Shown here in pieces: positions 9,256-17,804 of a stretch of 64,000 nucleotides of DNA. The notes beneath the pieces were generated by a model, which was not told the origin of the DNA, ran no database searches, and was given only the letters and a program-made list of their open reading frames with translations. The translations under genes and the position numbers were made by a program. Numbering within the stretch: position 1 is the stretch's first letter; every line of letters begins with the position of its first letter. Location: assembly GCF_013364235.1 (NCBI RefSeq), contig NZ_CP054919.1, positions 7,365,603 through 7,429,602 of the forward strand, read 5' to 3'. This stretch comes from Kitasatospora sp. NA04385 (GTDB taxonomy: Bacteria > Actinomycetota > Actinomycetes > Streptomycetales > Streptomycetaceae).

Positions 9256-9597
9256 ATGGCGATCACCAACGAGCGGATGGCGGGGTACGAGTTCCTCCGC
9301 CCGATGCGCGGCGACGGCTACTACCCGGCGCACCTGGTCGCCAGGGGCGGCGACATCCTGCACGCGCTGTGCGAGCGGATCGAGGCCGAACCGCCGCGCG
9401 ACCTCGCGCAGTTGTACGTACTGACGCACGCCGCCACGGAGGAGTTCAACCTGCTGGCGGAGGAGTTCGAAGCGGCCGACAGCGAGATCGAGACCGTCGC
9501 CCGGGACACCATCGCCGTGGACTTCGACCACCTCGCGCGGGCCTACGGCTTCCCGGACGCCGACCTGGAGGAACTGGTCGCGCCCCGCGACTGGTGA
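9256..9597 (+). CDS. DUF5713 family protein
   Basis: 113 residues. The sequence NERMAGYEFLRPM, GDGYYPAHLV and LTHAATEEFNLL is typical of the small DUF5713 family, whose function is unknown. It is acidic and likely all-helical and cytoplasmic. The start ATG 9256 matches the family N-terminus (MAITNERM); the longer open frame upstream is repeat-derived. The ribosome site is weak (GGAGCGGCGGCGG). It is convergent with the methyltransferase gene, with a 30-nt gap. Confidence 0.85.
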   Translation: MAITNERMAGYEFLRPMRGDGYYPAHLVARGGDILHALCERIEAEPPRDLAQLYVLTHAATEEFNLLAEEFEAADSEIETVARDTIAVDFDHLARAYGFPDADLEELVAPRDW

Positions 9598-9627
9598 ACG
9601 CGCCGCCGCCTCGGGGCCGGACCGGCC

Positions 9628-10464
9628 CTAGCGGACGGCGCTCGCCAGCAGCGCGCTGTGCGGCAGCAGCAGGGCATCGCCGCCCGCCGGGCCGGTGCGG
9701 AACTCCCCGGCCAGCCGCTCGTAGTGGCCGCGGGCCGCGGCCCGGATCTCCGGCGGCTGGGCGAGCAGGGTCAGCCCGACGGTGGCCACGCCGGACGCCG
9801 GGCCGCTCCACCACTCGTCCACCGTCGTGGCGTGCGCGAAGTCGACGGCGCGGCAGCCCGCTTCGCGCAGCCCCGCGGCGGCGAGCAGCCCGGCCAGGCC
9901 GTCGGTGGTGCGCGGGAAGTCGTCGGCCGGATCCAGCGGCCCCAGGTGCGGCGGGCGGACCGCACCGGCCGCCCGCAGCGCGCGCGGAACCAGGGTCTGC
10001 CCCGGGGCCGGGCTGCCCGACCAGATGGTCAGGGCGATCCGGCCGCCCGGGCGCAGCACCCGCCGCAGCTCGCCGAGCGCCACCAGCGGACGGCCGACGT
10101 GGTTCAGTACGAAGTTGGCCACCACCACGTCGAACTCGCCGTCCTCGAACGGGAGTTCTGGGAGCGCGGCGAGCACCGCACGGGCCTGCGGCGCGTTGCG
10201 GCGGGCGAGTTCGAGCATGCTCGGCTCGGCGTCCACCGCCGTCACCCGGGCCCCGCGCGCACCCGCCCCGGCGGCGACGGTGCCCGGCCCCGTCCCGACG
10301 TCCAGCACCCGGCTGCCTGCCGACACGCCCGCCGCGTCCAGCAGTTCGCCCACCGGGCGGGCGCAGAGCCGGCCGAACGAAGCCGCGTAGGCGTCACCGC
10401 GCCCCGCCCAGGCGGTGCGCTCGTTGGCGTCGAAGGCGGTGTGCTGCGGTACGGCCCAGGCCAC
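9628..10464 (-). CDS. Class I SAM-dependent methyltransferase (ubiE/BioC-like)
   Basis: 278 residues from GTG 10464, which is preceded by GAGGGGG. Motif I is VLDVGTGPGTVA (near residue 52), the acidic ribose-binding residue lies in VTAVDAEPSM, motif II-like FDVVVANFVLNHVG follows, and then the post-II strand VLRPGGRIALTIW. The protein has a Methyltransf_11 domain and a C-terminal helical cap. A longer frame to 10500 exists but lacks a ribosome site. The substrate is unknown. It is divergent from the HEAT-repeat gene, with only 65 nt between the starts. Confidence 0.9.
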   Translation of the reverse strand: MAWAVPQHTAFDANERTAWAGRGDAYAASFGRLCARPVGELLDAAGVSAGSRVLDVGTGPGTVAAGAGARGARVTAVDAEPSMLELARRNAPQARAVLAALPELPFEDGEFDVVVANFVLNHVGRPLVALGELRRVLRPGGRIALTIWSGSPAPGQTLVPRALRAAGAVRPPHLGPLDPADDFPRTTDGLAGLLAAAGLREAGCRAVDFAHATTVDEWWSGPASGVATVGLTLLAQPPEIRAAARGHYERLAGEFRTGPAGGDALLLPHSALLASAVR

Positions 10465-10516
10465 GGTTCCCCCTCGTCCCGACGGTCGGTGAACGATCAT
10501 AGCGACCGCCCGGTGC

Positions 10517-10522
10517 TAGGGT
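10517..10522 (+). promoter_or_regulatory. -10 element TAGGGT giving a leaderless HEAT-repeat mRNA
   Basis: TAGGGT ends 7 nt before the ATG at 10530, so transcription would begin at or next to the start codon, and there is no Shine-Dalgarno. The -35 region is weak. Confidence 0.6.
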
Positions 10523-10529
10523 CCGCGGC

Positions 10530-12482
10530 ATGGGGGAGGACCTGGACACCGTCGAATGGGCCGCGCTGAAGCACGAGCAGGGCAGCGCCGCCGACCTGCC
10601 CGGACTGCTGCGGGCCTGCGCCGGGGACGACGAGGAGGCCGCCGAGGACGCGGCCGCCGAGATCCACGACCGGATGGTGCACCTGGGCGGGTGGATCTGC
10701 TCGGCGGCCCCCGCCGCCCTGCCCTTCCTGCTGCGCCTGGCCGCCGACCCGGCGCGGCCGCCGACCGTCCGCCGCAGCCTGCTGGAGACCCTCGACATGC
10801 TCTCCGGCCGCCCCGCCGCGCACGTCCCGCCCGGCACCGACGGCACCTGGTGGGCGGCCTGGGAACGGGCCCTGCCGCAGACCCTCGCCCTGCTCGACGA
10901 CCCGCTGCCCGCGATCCGCCGCGACACCGCCCGGATGCTCACCTCCTGCCCCACCCCCGGCCGGGACCTGCTGCCCGCGCTGCTGCGCCGCCTGCGCACC
11001 GAGGACGACCCGGTGACCCGGCTCTGCCTGCTGACCGCGCTCGGCGCCGCCCGGCGGCGCGAACCCGCCGGGCCGCAGGGCCCCGGGGCCCGGGCGATGC
11101 TGCGGGCCCTGCTGGCCGACGGCGACCTCCAGGAACGCCTCGGCGCGCTGCTCGCGCTCGCCCCCGAGGACCTCGGACTCCCGGCGCGGCACGCCGACCT
11201 GGTCGCTCGCGCGCTGCGCGACCCCGCAGTCCGGCGCTGGGAGGAGGACGGCGGACCGGGGCACGTCCACGGCCGCGCGCGGCGGCTGTTCCCCGCACCC
11301 GCACCGGCCACGGCGTTCGTCCGCGCACTGCTCCGCGACCACCCCGACGCCGCGCACCGGGCCGCCGCGCTCGAACAGGCCGGCGACCTGCTCGCCGAAC
11401 GGCGCTCACCGGCCCCGCACCTGCTGCCCGCGCTCGCCGCGCACCTCGACGACCCCGAGCCCGAGGTACGCCTGCTCGCCCTCGACCTGCTCGCCCGCCT
11501 CGGCCCGGCGGCCGTCACCCCCCACGCCGACCGGATCGCGGCCCTGCTCGACGACGCCGACCCCACCGTCGCCGCCCTCGCGCTCTGGGCCCTCGCCCGG
11601 GGCGGCGACCCGCGCTGCGCACCCGCGCTGAACGCCGCCCCCGAGACCTTCGGCGACGCCGACCACCACCTACTGCGCCTCCGCACCCAGGGGATCACCC
11701 TGCCCGCCCTGTCCGAGGTGCTGGCCCGGCTGCCCGGGCAGGCGGACGCCCTGATGCCCGTGGTCGAGCGGCGGCTCGCCCGGGACGGGCACCCGTCGAC
11801 GGTGTACCGCTACGGCCGGGTGCTGACCGGCTGGGGCGCCGCGAGCCCGGCCGCCGTCGAACGGCTGCTCGCCCGGCTGGCCGAGGACCGGGTGTGGGCC
11901 GTCACCGCCGAGACCCTCGCCGGACTCGGCCCCGCGGTGCTCGGCGCCGACGCCACCGCACGCGCCCGGGCGATGATCTCCGCACGGATGAACGGCCCGG
12001 ACGTGGCGGCGGCCACCGCCGCCTGGGCGTGCTGGCGGCTCGGCGGCGACCCGGAGGCGGCCGTCGACGCCCTCGCCGCCCACCTGGACGACCACGACGC
12101 GCTGCGGATGCTCGGCGACCTCGGCCCGCACGCGGCCCGCTGCGCCGCACCCCTGCGGGTCCGCGCCGCCGACCGGAGCGACTGGGTCCGGGTGCGGGCC
12201 GCGAGCGCGCTGTGGGCGGCGACCGGCGACACCGGGACGGCCGTCCCGGCCCTGATCGCCGCCCTGCGCGGCCTCGACCAGGGGCGGCACCGCCCCGTGA
12301 TGCCGGTCGCCGTCCGGCAGCTGGCCCGGATCGGCCCCGCCGCCCGCCCCGCCGCCCCGCTGCTGCGCGCCGCCCTCGCCGAGGACCGGCGGCTGCGCAG
12401 CCACGGCGGCTGGCACGGCTTCGCCGAGGACGAGGAACTGCGGGCGGCCGCCGCCGGGGCGCTGGCGGCCTTCGGGGAATGA
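10530..12482 (+). CDS. HEAT-repeat protein
   Basis: 650 residues made largely of about 30-40-residue helical pairs with the HEAT pattern (for example DPEPEVRLLALDLLARLGP, WVRVRAASALWAATGD and ALPFLLRLAADP). No enzymatic motif or membrane segment is visible. Such proteins act as scaffolds or lyase-like adaptors, and the partner here is unknown. It is probably leaderless, with -10 TAGGGT 7 nt before the ATG. It is convergent with etfA, separated by a strong hairpin. Confidence 0.85.
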   Translation: MGEDLDTVEWAALKHEQGSAADLPGLLRACAGDDEEAAEDAAAEIHDRMVHLGGWICSAAPAALPFLLRLAADPARPPTVRRSLLETLDMLSGRPAAHVPPGTDGTWWAAWERALPQTLALLDDPLPAIRRDTARMLTSCPTPGRDLLPALLRRLRTEDDPVTRLCLLTALGAARRREPAGPQGPGARAMLRALLADGDLQERLGALLALAPEDLGLPARHADLVARALRDPAVRRWEEDGGPGHVHGRARRLFPAPAPATAFVRALLRDHPDAAHRAAALEQAGDLLAERRSPAPHLLPALAAHLDDPEPEVRLLALDLLARLGPAAVTPHADRIAALLDDADPTVAALALWALARGGDPRCAPALNAAPETFGDADHHLLRLRTQGITLPALSEVLARLPGQADALMPVVERRLARDGHPSTVYRYGRVLTGWGAASPAAVERLLARLAEDRVWAVTAETLAGLGPAVLGADATARARAMISARMNGPDVAAATAAWACWRLGGDPEAAVDALAAHLDDHDALRMLGDLGPHAARCAAPLRVRAADRSDWVRVRAASALWAATGDTGTAVPALIAALRGLDQGRHRPVMPVAVRQLARIGPAARPAAPLLRAALAEDRRLRSHGGWHGFAEDEELRAAAAGALAAFGE

Positions 12483-12483
12483 C

Positions 12484-12516
12484 GGAAGGGCGCGGCCCCG
12501 GCGGCCGCGCCCTTCC
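12484..12516. terminator. Bidirectional terminator hairpin
   Basis: A 14-bp perfect stem (12484-12497 with 12503-12516) with a 5-nt loop lies directly after the HEAT-repeat stop and downstream of etfA on the other strand. Confidence 0.9.
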
Positions 12517-12561
12517 CCGTCGCCCGCGGAGGCGGTCGACGGATCGTCAACCCGACTGCCG

Positions 12562-13518
12562 TCAGCCGGTCTTCACCTGGTCGGTGAGTTGGGGGAGGAC
12601 GGTGAAGAGGTCTCCGACGACGCCGTAGTCGACGAGTTCGAAGATGGGGGCTTCGGGGTCCTTGTTGACGGCGATGATGGTCTTGCTGGTCTGCATGCCG
12701 GCGCGGTGCTGGATGGCGCCGGAGATGCCGGCGGCGATGTAGAGCTGGGGGGAGACCTGCTTGCCGGTCTGGCCGACCTGGCTGCTGTGGGGGTACCAGC
12801 CGGCGTCGACGGCGGCGCGGGAGGCGCCGACGGCGGCGCCGAGGGCGTCGGCGAGGTCCTCGACGACGGTGAAGCCGTCGGCGGCGCCGACGCCGCGGCC
12901 GCCGGAGACGACGATGGCGGCCTCGGTGAGCTCGGGGCGGCCGGTGGAGGTGCGGGGGGTGCGGGAGGTGACGGTGGCCGCGTTGCCGCTCAGCGCCACC
13001 TGCACGCTCTGGACGGTGCCGGCGGCGGGGGCGGCCTCGGGGGCGGTGCTGTTGGGCTTGACGGTGATGACCGCGGTGGCGGTGGTGACGGTCGAGGTGA
13101 CCTGGAAGGACGCGGCGAACACCGACTGGGTGGCGATCGGGGCGCCCTCGCCGGGGGCGAGGTCGACGGCGTCGGTGATCAGCCCGGCGCCCAGGCGCAG
13201 GGCGGTGCGGGCGGCGATCTCCTTGTTCTCGCCGGAGGAGGTCAGCAGCACGGCGGTGGCGCCGGTGGCCTCGGCGATCTGGGTGAGGGCGTCGACCTTG
13301 GGCACCACCAGCTGGGTGGTGAACTCCTCGGCGTCGGCGGTGTGGACGGTGGCGGCGCCGTACTCGGCGGCCTTGGCCGCGATGGCCGCGGCCGCGTCGC
13401 CGGCGCCCAGCACGACGGCGGCGGGGGTGCCCAGGCGGCGGGCCAGCGTCAGCAGTTCGAGGGCGGGCTTGCGCACGGCGCCGTCGGCGTGGTCGACCAG
13501 GACCAGGATCTCACTCAT
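12562..13518 (-). CDS. etfA: Electron transfer flavoprotein alpha subunit
   Basis: 318 residues, the usual size. The subunit holds FAD and pairs with EtfB to carry electrons from acyl-CoA dehydrogenases to the respiratory chain. The C-terminal FAD domain is intact: VVSGGRGVGAADGF, GWYPHSSQVGQTGKQVSP, YIAAGISGAIQHRAGM and AVNKDPEAPIFELVDYGVVGD. The start ATG 13518 has GGAG 10 nt upstream. It lies 39 nt downstream of etfB and is surely co-transcribed. The operon ends at the hairpin 12484-12516. Confidence 0.97.
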   Translation of the reverse strand: MSEILVLVDHADGAVRKPALELLTLARRLGTPAAVVLGAGDAAAAIAAKAAEYGAATVHTADAEEFTTQLVVPKVDALTQIAEATGATAVLLTSSGENKEIAARTALRLGAGLITDAVDLAPGEGAPIATQSVFAASFQVTSTVTTATAVITVKPNSTAPEAAPAAGTVQSVQVALSGNAATVTSRTPRTSTGRPELTEAAIVVSGGRGVGAADGFTVVEDLADALGAAVGASRAAVDAGWYPHSSQVGQTGKQVSPQLYIAAGISGAIQHRAGMQTSKTIIAVNKDPEAPIFELVDYGVVGDLFTVLPQLTDQVKTG

Positions 13519-13557
13519 GTGTTTTTTGCTCCGTATCCCTGTGTTCCCGGCGGCCGG

Positions 13558-14343
13558 TCAGATGAACTTCTGCTGGGCGAGGTAGGCGGCGAGTTGCTTG
13601 CCGCCCTCGCCCTCGTCGGTCACCAGCACGCCCTGGGTGCGGGCGGGGCGCGCCGTGACGTCGGCGACCTTGCTCCAGGCGCCGGCCAGGCCCACCGCGG
13701 CGGCGTCGATGCCCAGGTCGTCCAGGTCCAGCGAGGCCACCGGCTTCTTCTTCGCGGCCATGATGCCCTTGAAGGACGGGTAGCGGGCCTCACCGGACTG
13801 GTCGGTCACCGACACCACCGCCGGCAGCGCGGCCTCGACCTGCTCGGTCGCGCTGTCGCCGTCCCGGCGCCCGCTGACCTTCCCGCCCGCGACCGACACC
13901 TCGGACAGCAGCGTGGCCTGCGGCACGCCCAGGCGCTCGGCCAGCAGCGCGGGCAGCACGCCCATCGCCCCGTCGGTGGAGGCCATCCCGCACACCACCA
14001 GGTCGTAGCCGGTCTGCTCCAGCGCCGCCGCCAAGATCGCCGACGTGCCGATCGCGTCCGTGCCGTGGATGCCGTCGTCACTGACGTGCACGGCCTTGTC
14101 CGCGCCCATCGACAGCGCCTTGCGCAGCGCGTCCTTCGCATCGTCGGGGCCCACGGTCAGCACCGTCACCTCGGCGCCCTCGTTGGCCTCCGCGATCCGC
14201 AGCGCCTGCTCGACGCCGTACTCGTCCAGCTCCGACAGGAGGCCGTCCACGCCCTCCCGGTCGGTGGTGGCATCGTCCGCGAAGCGACGGTCACCGGTCG
14301 CGTCGGGCACGTACTTCACACAGACAACGATCCTCAAGCTCAC
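13558..14343 (-). CDS. etfB: Electron transfer flavoprotein beta subunit
   Basis: 261 residues. The N-terminus MSLRIVVCVKYVPDATGDRR and the ETF beta signature region (LPALLAERLGVPQATL, then PAVVSVTDQSGEARYPSFKGIMAAKKKP) are clear. It binds AMP and forms the heterodimer with EtfA. I chose GTG 14343 because family members begin here; GTG 14349, two codons upstream, is also possible with AAAGGA 4 nt before it. It is the first gene of the etfBA operon. The leader contains a perfect 15-nt palindrome. Confidence 0.97.
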   Translation of the reverse strand: MSLRIVVCVKYVPDATGDRRFADDATTDREGVDGLLSELDEYGVEQALRIAEANEGAEVTVLTVGPDDAKDALRKALSMGADKAVHVSDDGIHGTDAIGTSAILAAALEQTGYDLVVCGMASTDGAMGVLPALLAERLGVPQATLLSEVSVAGGKVSGRRDGDSATEQVEAALPAVVSVTDQSGEARYPSFKGIMAAKKKPVASLDLDDLGIDAAAVGLAGAWSKVADVTARPARTQGVLVTDEGEGGKQLAAYLAQQKFI

Positions 14344-14368
14344 GGCCACCTTGTCCTTTCACGCGGGA

Positions 14369-14449
14369 GGGAACTGAGTTCCCCCACTAGACCACACTCC
14401 GTGCCACAGATCCACTCTTGCGGCGGTGTGAGGGGGGGACTCAGTTCCC
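14369..14449. promoter_or_regulatory. Paired palindromes upstream of etfB
   Basis: GGGAACTGAGTTCCC at 14369-14383 is a perfect 15-nt palindrome. At 14436-14449, GGGACTCAGTTCCC is its near copy in inverted orientation. Both lie in the 117 nt between etfB and the end of the fused oxidoreductase gene, the first within the etfB leader. A pair of operator sites, or mRNA structure, is the simplest reading. No regulator can be named. Confidence 0.5.
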
Positions 14450-14460
14450 ATGCCGGGCGG

Positions 14461-16188
14461 TCAGGCGTGGCGGCGCAGGCGCAGGGTGGAGTCGCGGTGC
14501 GGGCGGGCGTCCGGGTCGGTGACGGGGTGTCCGGGGTGGTCGTGGCGGGCGTGCTCCTCGGCGAGCTCGACGGTCCAGGCGGACGGGTCGAGCCGCAGCG
14601 AGGCGAGCATCTCCTCCGGGGTGGGGAAGTGCATGTCGGGGTGCGGGTGGTCGTGCTTGACGGGGAACGCGGCGTGGCTGGTGACCAGCAGCGTGCCGCC
14701 GGGGGCGACCGCCGCGGCGGCCCGGCGCAGCACCCGCTCGCGCGGGAACTCGGCGGGCGAGTGCAGGAACTGCGCCGAGACCAGCTCGTAGGCGCCGGAC
14801 GGGAAGGCGTGCGCCAGGTCGACGCGCTGCCAGTCGACCCGGTCGGCGACGCCCTCGACGGCGGCCCGGGCGGCGGCCCGCTCCAGGGCGACCTGCGAGA
14901 GGTCGACGGCGGTGACCCGCCAGCCCTGCTTGGCCAGCCAGATCGCGTCCCCGCCCTCGCCGCAGCCCAGGTCGAGGGCCCGGCCGGGCTCCAGGCCGGT
15001 GGCCTGCACGGTCAGCGAGGCGTTCGGGCGGCCGCTCCAGATCTGCTCGCTCTCGCCGTACCGCTTCTCCCAGAACTCGACCGCGTCGACGGCCAGCCGG
15101 GTCTCCTCGGCGACCAGGTCGGCGTTGATCGCGGCGGCGGCGCGCAGGCCGTCCGCGGCGGCGATCGCGACCTGCGCGGCCGGGTCGGTCAGGTTGCCCG
15201 CCGCCCAGACGCCGGGGACGCCGGTGGCGCCCATCGGGTCGGTGGTGGCCAGCCGGGTCGCGAACCGGACGCCCTCGCGGACCAGGTCGGTGGCCTCCAG
15301 GCCCAGGTCGGCCAGGAACGGCGCGGTCACCGTCATCTCGGTGCCGACGGCCAGCGCCTCGCACGCCACCACGGTGCCGTCGGCCAGCCGTACGCCGGTC
15401 AGCCCGGCGTCCTCGCCCTCGCCCTCGCCCTCGCCCTCGCCCTCGCCCTCGCCCTCGCCCTCGCCCTCGCCCTCGCCCTCGCCCTTGTCCTTGCCCTCGT
15501 TCTCGTTCTCGTTCTCGGGCAGCAGCGCGACCACCTCGCCGGGCACCACGGCCACCCCGCGGGCGGCCAGCTCGCGCCGCTGCTGCTCGTCGAACGGCCC
15601 GCCGGTGTGCGCGAGCAGCGTGACGTCCGCGCTCCACTGCCGCCACAGCAGCGCCTGGTGGACGGCGATCACCGGGTTGGTGGCCAGCACCGCGATCTTC
15701 CGGTCCCGGACCTCCCAGCCGTGGCAGTACGGGCAGTGCACCACCTGACGCCCCCAGCGCTCGGCCAGGCCGGGCACCTCGGGCAGCAGGTCGGTGGTGC
15801 CGGTGGTCAGAAGCAGGCGGCGGGCGTGCACGGCGCTGCCGTCCGACAGCTCGGCGCGGAAACCGCCGTCCGTCTCGCGGTGGACGGTCAGCACCTCCGC
15901 GTCGTGGAACTCGCCCCCGTACGAGGCGACTTCGGCCCGGCCGGCGGCGGCCAGCCCGGCGGGCGACAGGCCCTCGCGGCCGAGCAGGCCGTGGATGCCC
16001 TCGGCGGGCGCGTTGCGCGGCCGGCCGGAGTCGACGACCAGCACCGAGCGGCGGGCCCGGGCCAGGGTCAGGGCGCCGCTGAGTCCGGCCGCGCCGCCCC
16101 CGACGATCAGGACGTCGTGGTGGCGGGCGGGGTGCTGATGCTGGTGCTGGCTCGGGTGCTCGTGCTCGTGCTGGTGCGTCGTGGTCAT
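14461..16188 (-). CDS. Fused thioredoxin-reductase-like flavin oxidoreductase and SAM methyltransferase
   Basis: 575 residues. Residues 1-26 are His-rich. A FAD/NAD(P) oxidoreductase follows with DVLIVGGGAAGLSGALTLARA (FAD site), the redox-type CPYCHGWE in place of the classic CATC, a second dinucleotide-binding region and a terminal GVWAAGNLTDPAAQVAIAAADG. A Glu-Gly repeat of more than 12 units interrupts it near residue 250. A complete class I methyltransferase follows, with ALDLGCGEGGDAIWLAKQGW. Such fusions are known in actinomycetes, but the reaction is not established. The start ATG 16188 faces the XRE-cupin gene across 82 nt, and the regulator probably controls this gene. Confidence 0.88.
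   Translation of the reverse strand: MTTTHQHEHEHPSQHQHQHPARHHDVLIVGGGAAGLSGALTLARARRSVLVVDSGRPRNAPAEGIHGLLGREGLSPAGLAAAGRAEVASYGGEFHDAEVLTVHRETDGGFRAELSDGSAVHARRLLLTTGTTDLLPEVPGLAERWGRQVVHCPYCHGWEVRDRKIAVLATNPVIAVHQALLWRQWSADVTLLAHTGGPFDEQQRRELAARGVAVVPGEVVALLPENENENEGKDKGEGEGEGEGEGEGEGEGEGEGEGEDAGLTGVRLADGTVVACEALAVGTEMTVTAPFLADLGLEATDLVREGVRFATRLATTDPMGATGVPGVWAAGNLTDPAAQVAIAAADGLRAAAAINADLVAEETRLAVDAVEFWEKRYGESEQIWSGRPNASLTVQATGLEPGRALDLGCGEGGDAIWLAKQGWRVTAVDLSQVALERAAARAAVEGVADRVDWQRVDLAHAFPSGAYELVSAQFLHSPAEFPRERVLRRAAAAVAPGGTLLVTSHAAFPVKHDHPHPDMHFPTPEEMLASLRLDPSAWTVELAEEHARHDHPGHPVTDPDARPHRDSTLRLRRHA
15412..15483 (-). repeat. In-frame 6-bp microsatellite, 12 perfect copies
   Basis: Twelve uninterrupted copies of CTCGCC on the plus strand (GGCGAG on the coding strand) encode a (Gly-Glu)n tract inside the oxidoreductase domain. 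Degenerate copies follow as Lys-Gly and Asn-Glu codons to about 15515. Copy-number change would lengthen or shorten a loop without breaking the frame. Confidence 0.97.
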
Positions 16189-16216
16189 GGCTCGATGGTG
16201 CGTCGCGTTCGCCGGA

Positions 16217-16239
16217 TTGACAAACAATGTTGCTGAGGT
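16217..16239. promoter_or_regulatory. Divergent promoter and candidate XRE-cupin operator
   Basis: TTGACA at 16217-16222 is followed by an AT-richer AACAATGTT core (nearly palindromic) in the 82 nt between two divergent starts. It is the only AT-rich patch there and could serve as the -35 of the regulator gene and its operator. Confidence 0.45.
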
Positions 16240-16270
16240 GGCAAATGGAGGGGTGGAGAGGAGCGGGACC

Positions 16271-16873
16271 ATGGGCGAGGACTTCGAAGCGGTGCTGACC
16301 GGCGTCGGCCCCCGGCTGCGGGCGATCCGACAGCAGCACGGCACCACGCTGGCGCAGCTGAGCGAGCAGACCGGCATCTCGGTCAGCACGCTGTCCCGGC
16401 TGGAGTCCGGCGGGCGGCGGCCGACCCTGGAACTGCTGCTGCCGCTGGCCCGCGCGCACGGCGTGGCCCTGGACGAACTGGTCGACGCCCCGCCCACCGG
16501 CGACCCCCGGGTGCGGCTGCGCCCGTTCGTCCGGCACGGCTGGACGTACCTGCCGCTGGCCCGCAGCCTCGGCGGCATGCAGGCGTACAAGATCGTCGTC
16601 CCGCCCGGCGGCAGCCGGGAGAACTGCGAGCAGCGCACCCACGAGGGCCACGAGTGGCTGTACGTGCTCTCCGGGGAGCTGCTGCTGAAGCTGGGCGACC
16701 ACGAGGTGGTGCTGAAGGCGGGCGAGGCCGCGGAGTTCGACACCCGGACGCCGCACCTGTTCACCAACGCCGGGCGGACGCCGGTGGAGTTCCTGAGCCT
16801 GTTCGGCCCGCAGGGGGAGCGGGTGCACGTCCGGGCGCGCACCGCCAGCAAGGTTGAGGGAGATAGAGATTGA
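16271..16873 (+). CDS. XRE-family regulator with C-terminal cupin sensor
   Basis: 200 residues from ATG 16271, with ribosome site GAGAGGAG. Residues 12-66 form a helix-turn-helix of the XRE type (LAQLSEQTGISVSTLSRLESGGRRPTL is its core). Residues 115-185 form a cupin barrel with the metal-type pattern HEGHEWLYVLSGELLLKLGDHE and the later TPHLFTNAG. Cupin-XRE proteins sense small ligands or metals and commonly control the adjacent divergent gene, here the fused oxidoreductase/methyltransferase. The stop TGA is the first half of a TGACGG/CCGTCA palindrome. Confidence 0.9.
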   Translation: MGEDFEAVLTGVGPRLRAIRQQHGTTLAQLSEQTGISVSTLSRLESGGRRPTLELLLPLARAHGVALDELVDAPPTGDPRVRLRPFVRHGWTYLPLARSLGGMQAYKIVVPPGGSRENCEQRTHEGHEWLYVLSGELLLKLGDHEVVLKAGEAAEFDTRTPHLFTNAGRTPVEFLSLFGPQGERVHVRARTASKVEGDRD

Positions 16874-16883
16874 CGGTCCGTCA
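16871..16883. repeat. Palindrome TGACGGTCCGTCA overlapping a stop codon
   Basis: A perfect 13-nt odd palindrome; its first three bases are the stop codon of the XRE-cupin gene. The same palindrome recurs at 42539-42551, again over a stop codon, and as TGACGGGCCGTCA at 57583-57595. Confidence 0.8.
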
Positions 16884-16889
16884 GGGAAG

Positions 16890-16917
16890 GGCCGCGCCCG
16901 CTGATGCGGGCGCGGCC
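16890..16917. terminator. Bidirectional terminator hairpin
   Basis: A 12-bp perfect GC stem (16890-16901 with 16906-16917) with a TGAT loop lies between the convergent XRE-cupin and secreted-protein genes. Confidence 0.9.
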
Positions 16918-16940
16918 TGTGAACGGTGCGCGGGCGGGGG

Positions 16941-17603
16941 TCAGTTGACGAAGACCGTGCCGCCCAGGGTGGTGTCGGTGACCGGACCGTAGGCCGCCGA
17001 GAAGTTGATCGCGGCGAAGCAGATGCTCGGGCCGCTCAGCTTGGTGAAGCCCTGGTTGGTCATGGTGATCTGCGCGGGCGAGTTGGTGGCGTGGCCGTTG
17101 AGGGCGCCGCCGGTCGAGGAGTAGGTGCACAGGGCGTTGCCGGCCAGGGTCTTGAGGTTGACGACGGCCTGGATCGAGCCGCTGAGGGCCACCGGGAACC
17201 CGGAGGAGTCGGAGATGCTCAGCGTGTAGGGCAGGTTGCTCATGGTCAGGCTGTTCACCCCGCTGACGCCGACCACGTTGGAGGTGCAGCCGGAGAAGGT
17301 CAGGGTGCCGACCGGGCCGGACGCGGTGGCGGAGCCGGTGGCGAGCGGGTTGGCGCTCACGCTGCCGCCGATGGTGGAGGTGGTGCACTTGACGCCGGTG
17401 GTGGTGCCCGGGTTGTACATGGTGGCCAGGGTGCCGCTGACCAGGTTGGCGGACAGGCTGTCGCCGACCCCCACGGGGGTGGGGGTGCCGGCGATGGTCA
17501 GCACCGGGGTGCTGCCGGCCGCGTCGGCCGAGGCGGCCGGCAGGACGAGCAGGGCGCCGGCGGCGACGAGGGCGGCGGCGCCGGCCAGGGTGCGGTTGCG
17601 CAT
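16941..17603 (-). CDS. Secreted protein, actinomycete-specific, unknown function
   Basis: 220 residues. A Sec-type signal peptide (MRNRTLAGAAALVAAGALLV, cleavage after ASADA) leads to a small Ser/Thr/Gly-rich, probably all-beta protein. Four cysteines (CTTST, SGCTSN, ALCTY and SICFA) could form two disulfides. No catalytic motif is seen. It lies downstream of, and in the same direction as, the secreted protein at 17805 and near DUF6230/DUF6114, a common association in Streptomyces that points to a cell-envelope role. The start ATG 17603 has GGAAGGAA about 8 nt upstream. Confidence 0.85.
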   Translation of the reverse strand: MRNRTLAGAAALVAAGALLVLPAASADAAGSTPVLTIAGTPTPVGVGDSLSANLVSGTLATMYNPGTTTGVKCTTSTIGGSVSANPLATGSATASGPVGTLTFSGCTSNVVGVSGVNSLTMSNLPYTLSISDSSGFPVALSGSIQAVVNLKTLAGNALCTYSSTGGALNGHATNSPAQITMTNQGFTKLSGPSICFAAINFSAAYGPVTDTTLGGTVFVN

Positions 17604-17804
17604 GGGGGTTCCTTCCGGTGGGTGGGGCGGACGGAGCTGCTCCGGCGCGCTCGCCGGAGCGCGTGCCGGCCCCGCGCTGGGGACGGGACGGCACGGGCAG
17701 GTGGGGGATCTCCGCGTGAACTCCTTTGCAGGTGCGGGGAGTCGGCGCGGGGTGGTGGGAAGCGGCTCGGGAGTCGCGGTGGGGCCGCGGCAGAGGGGAA
17801 GGGG

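Noticed and set aside
15412..15483. Possible CRISPR-like array
   Set aside because: It is a simple 6-bp in-frame microsatellite with no spacers. No CRISPR array or cas gene is present in the window.
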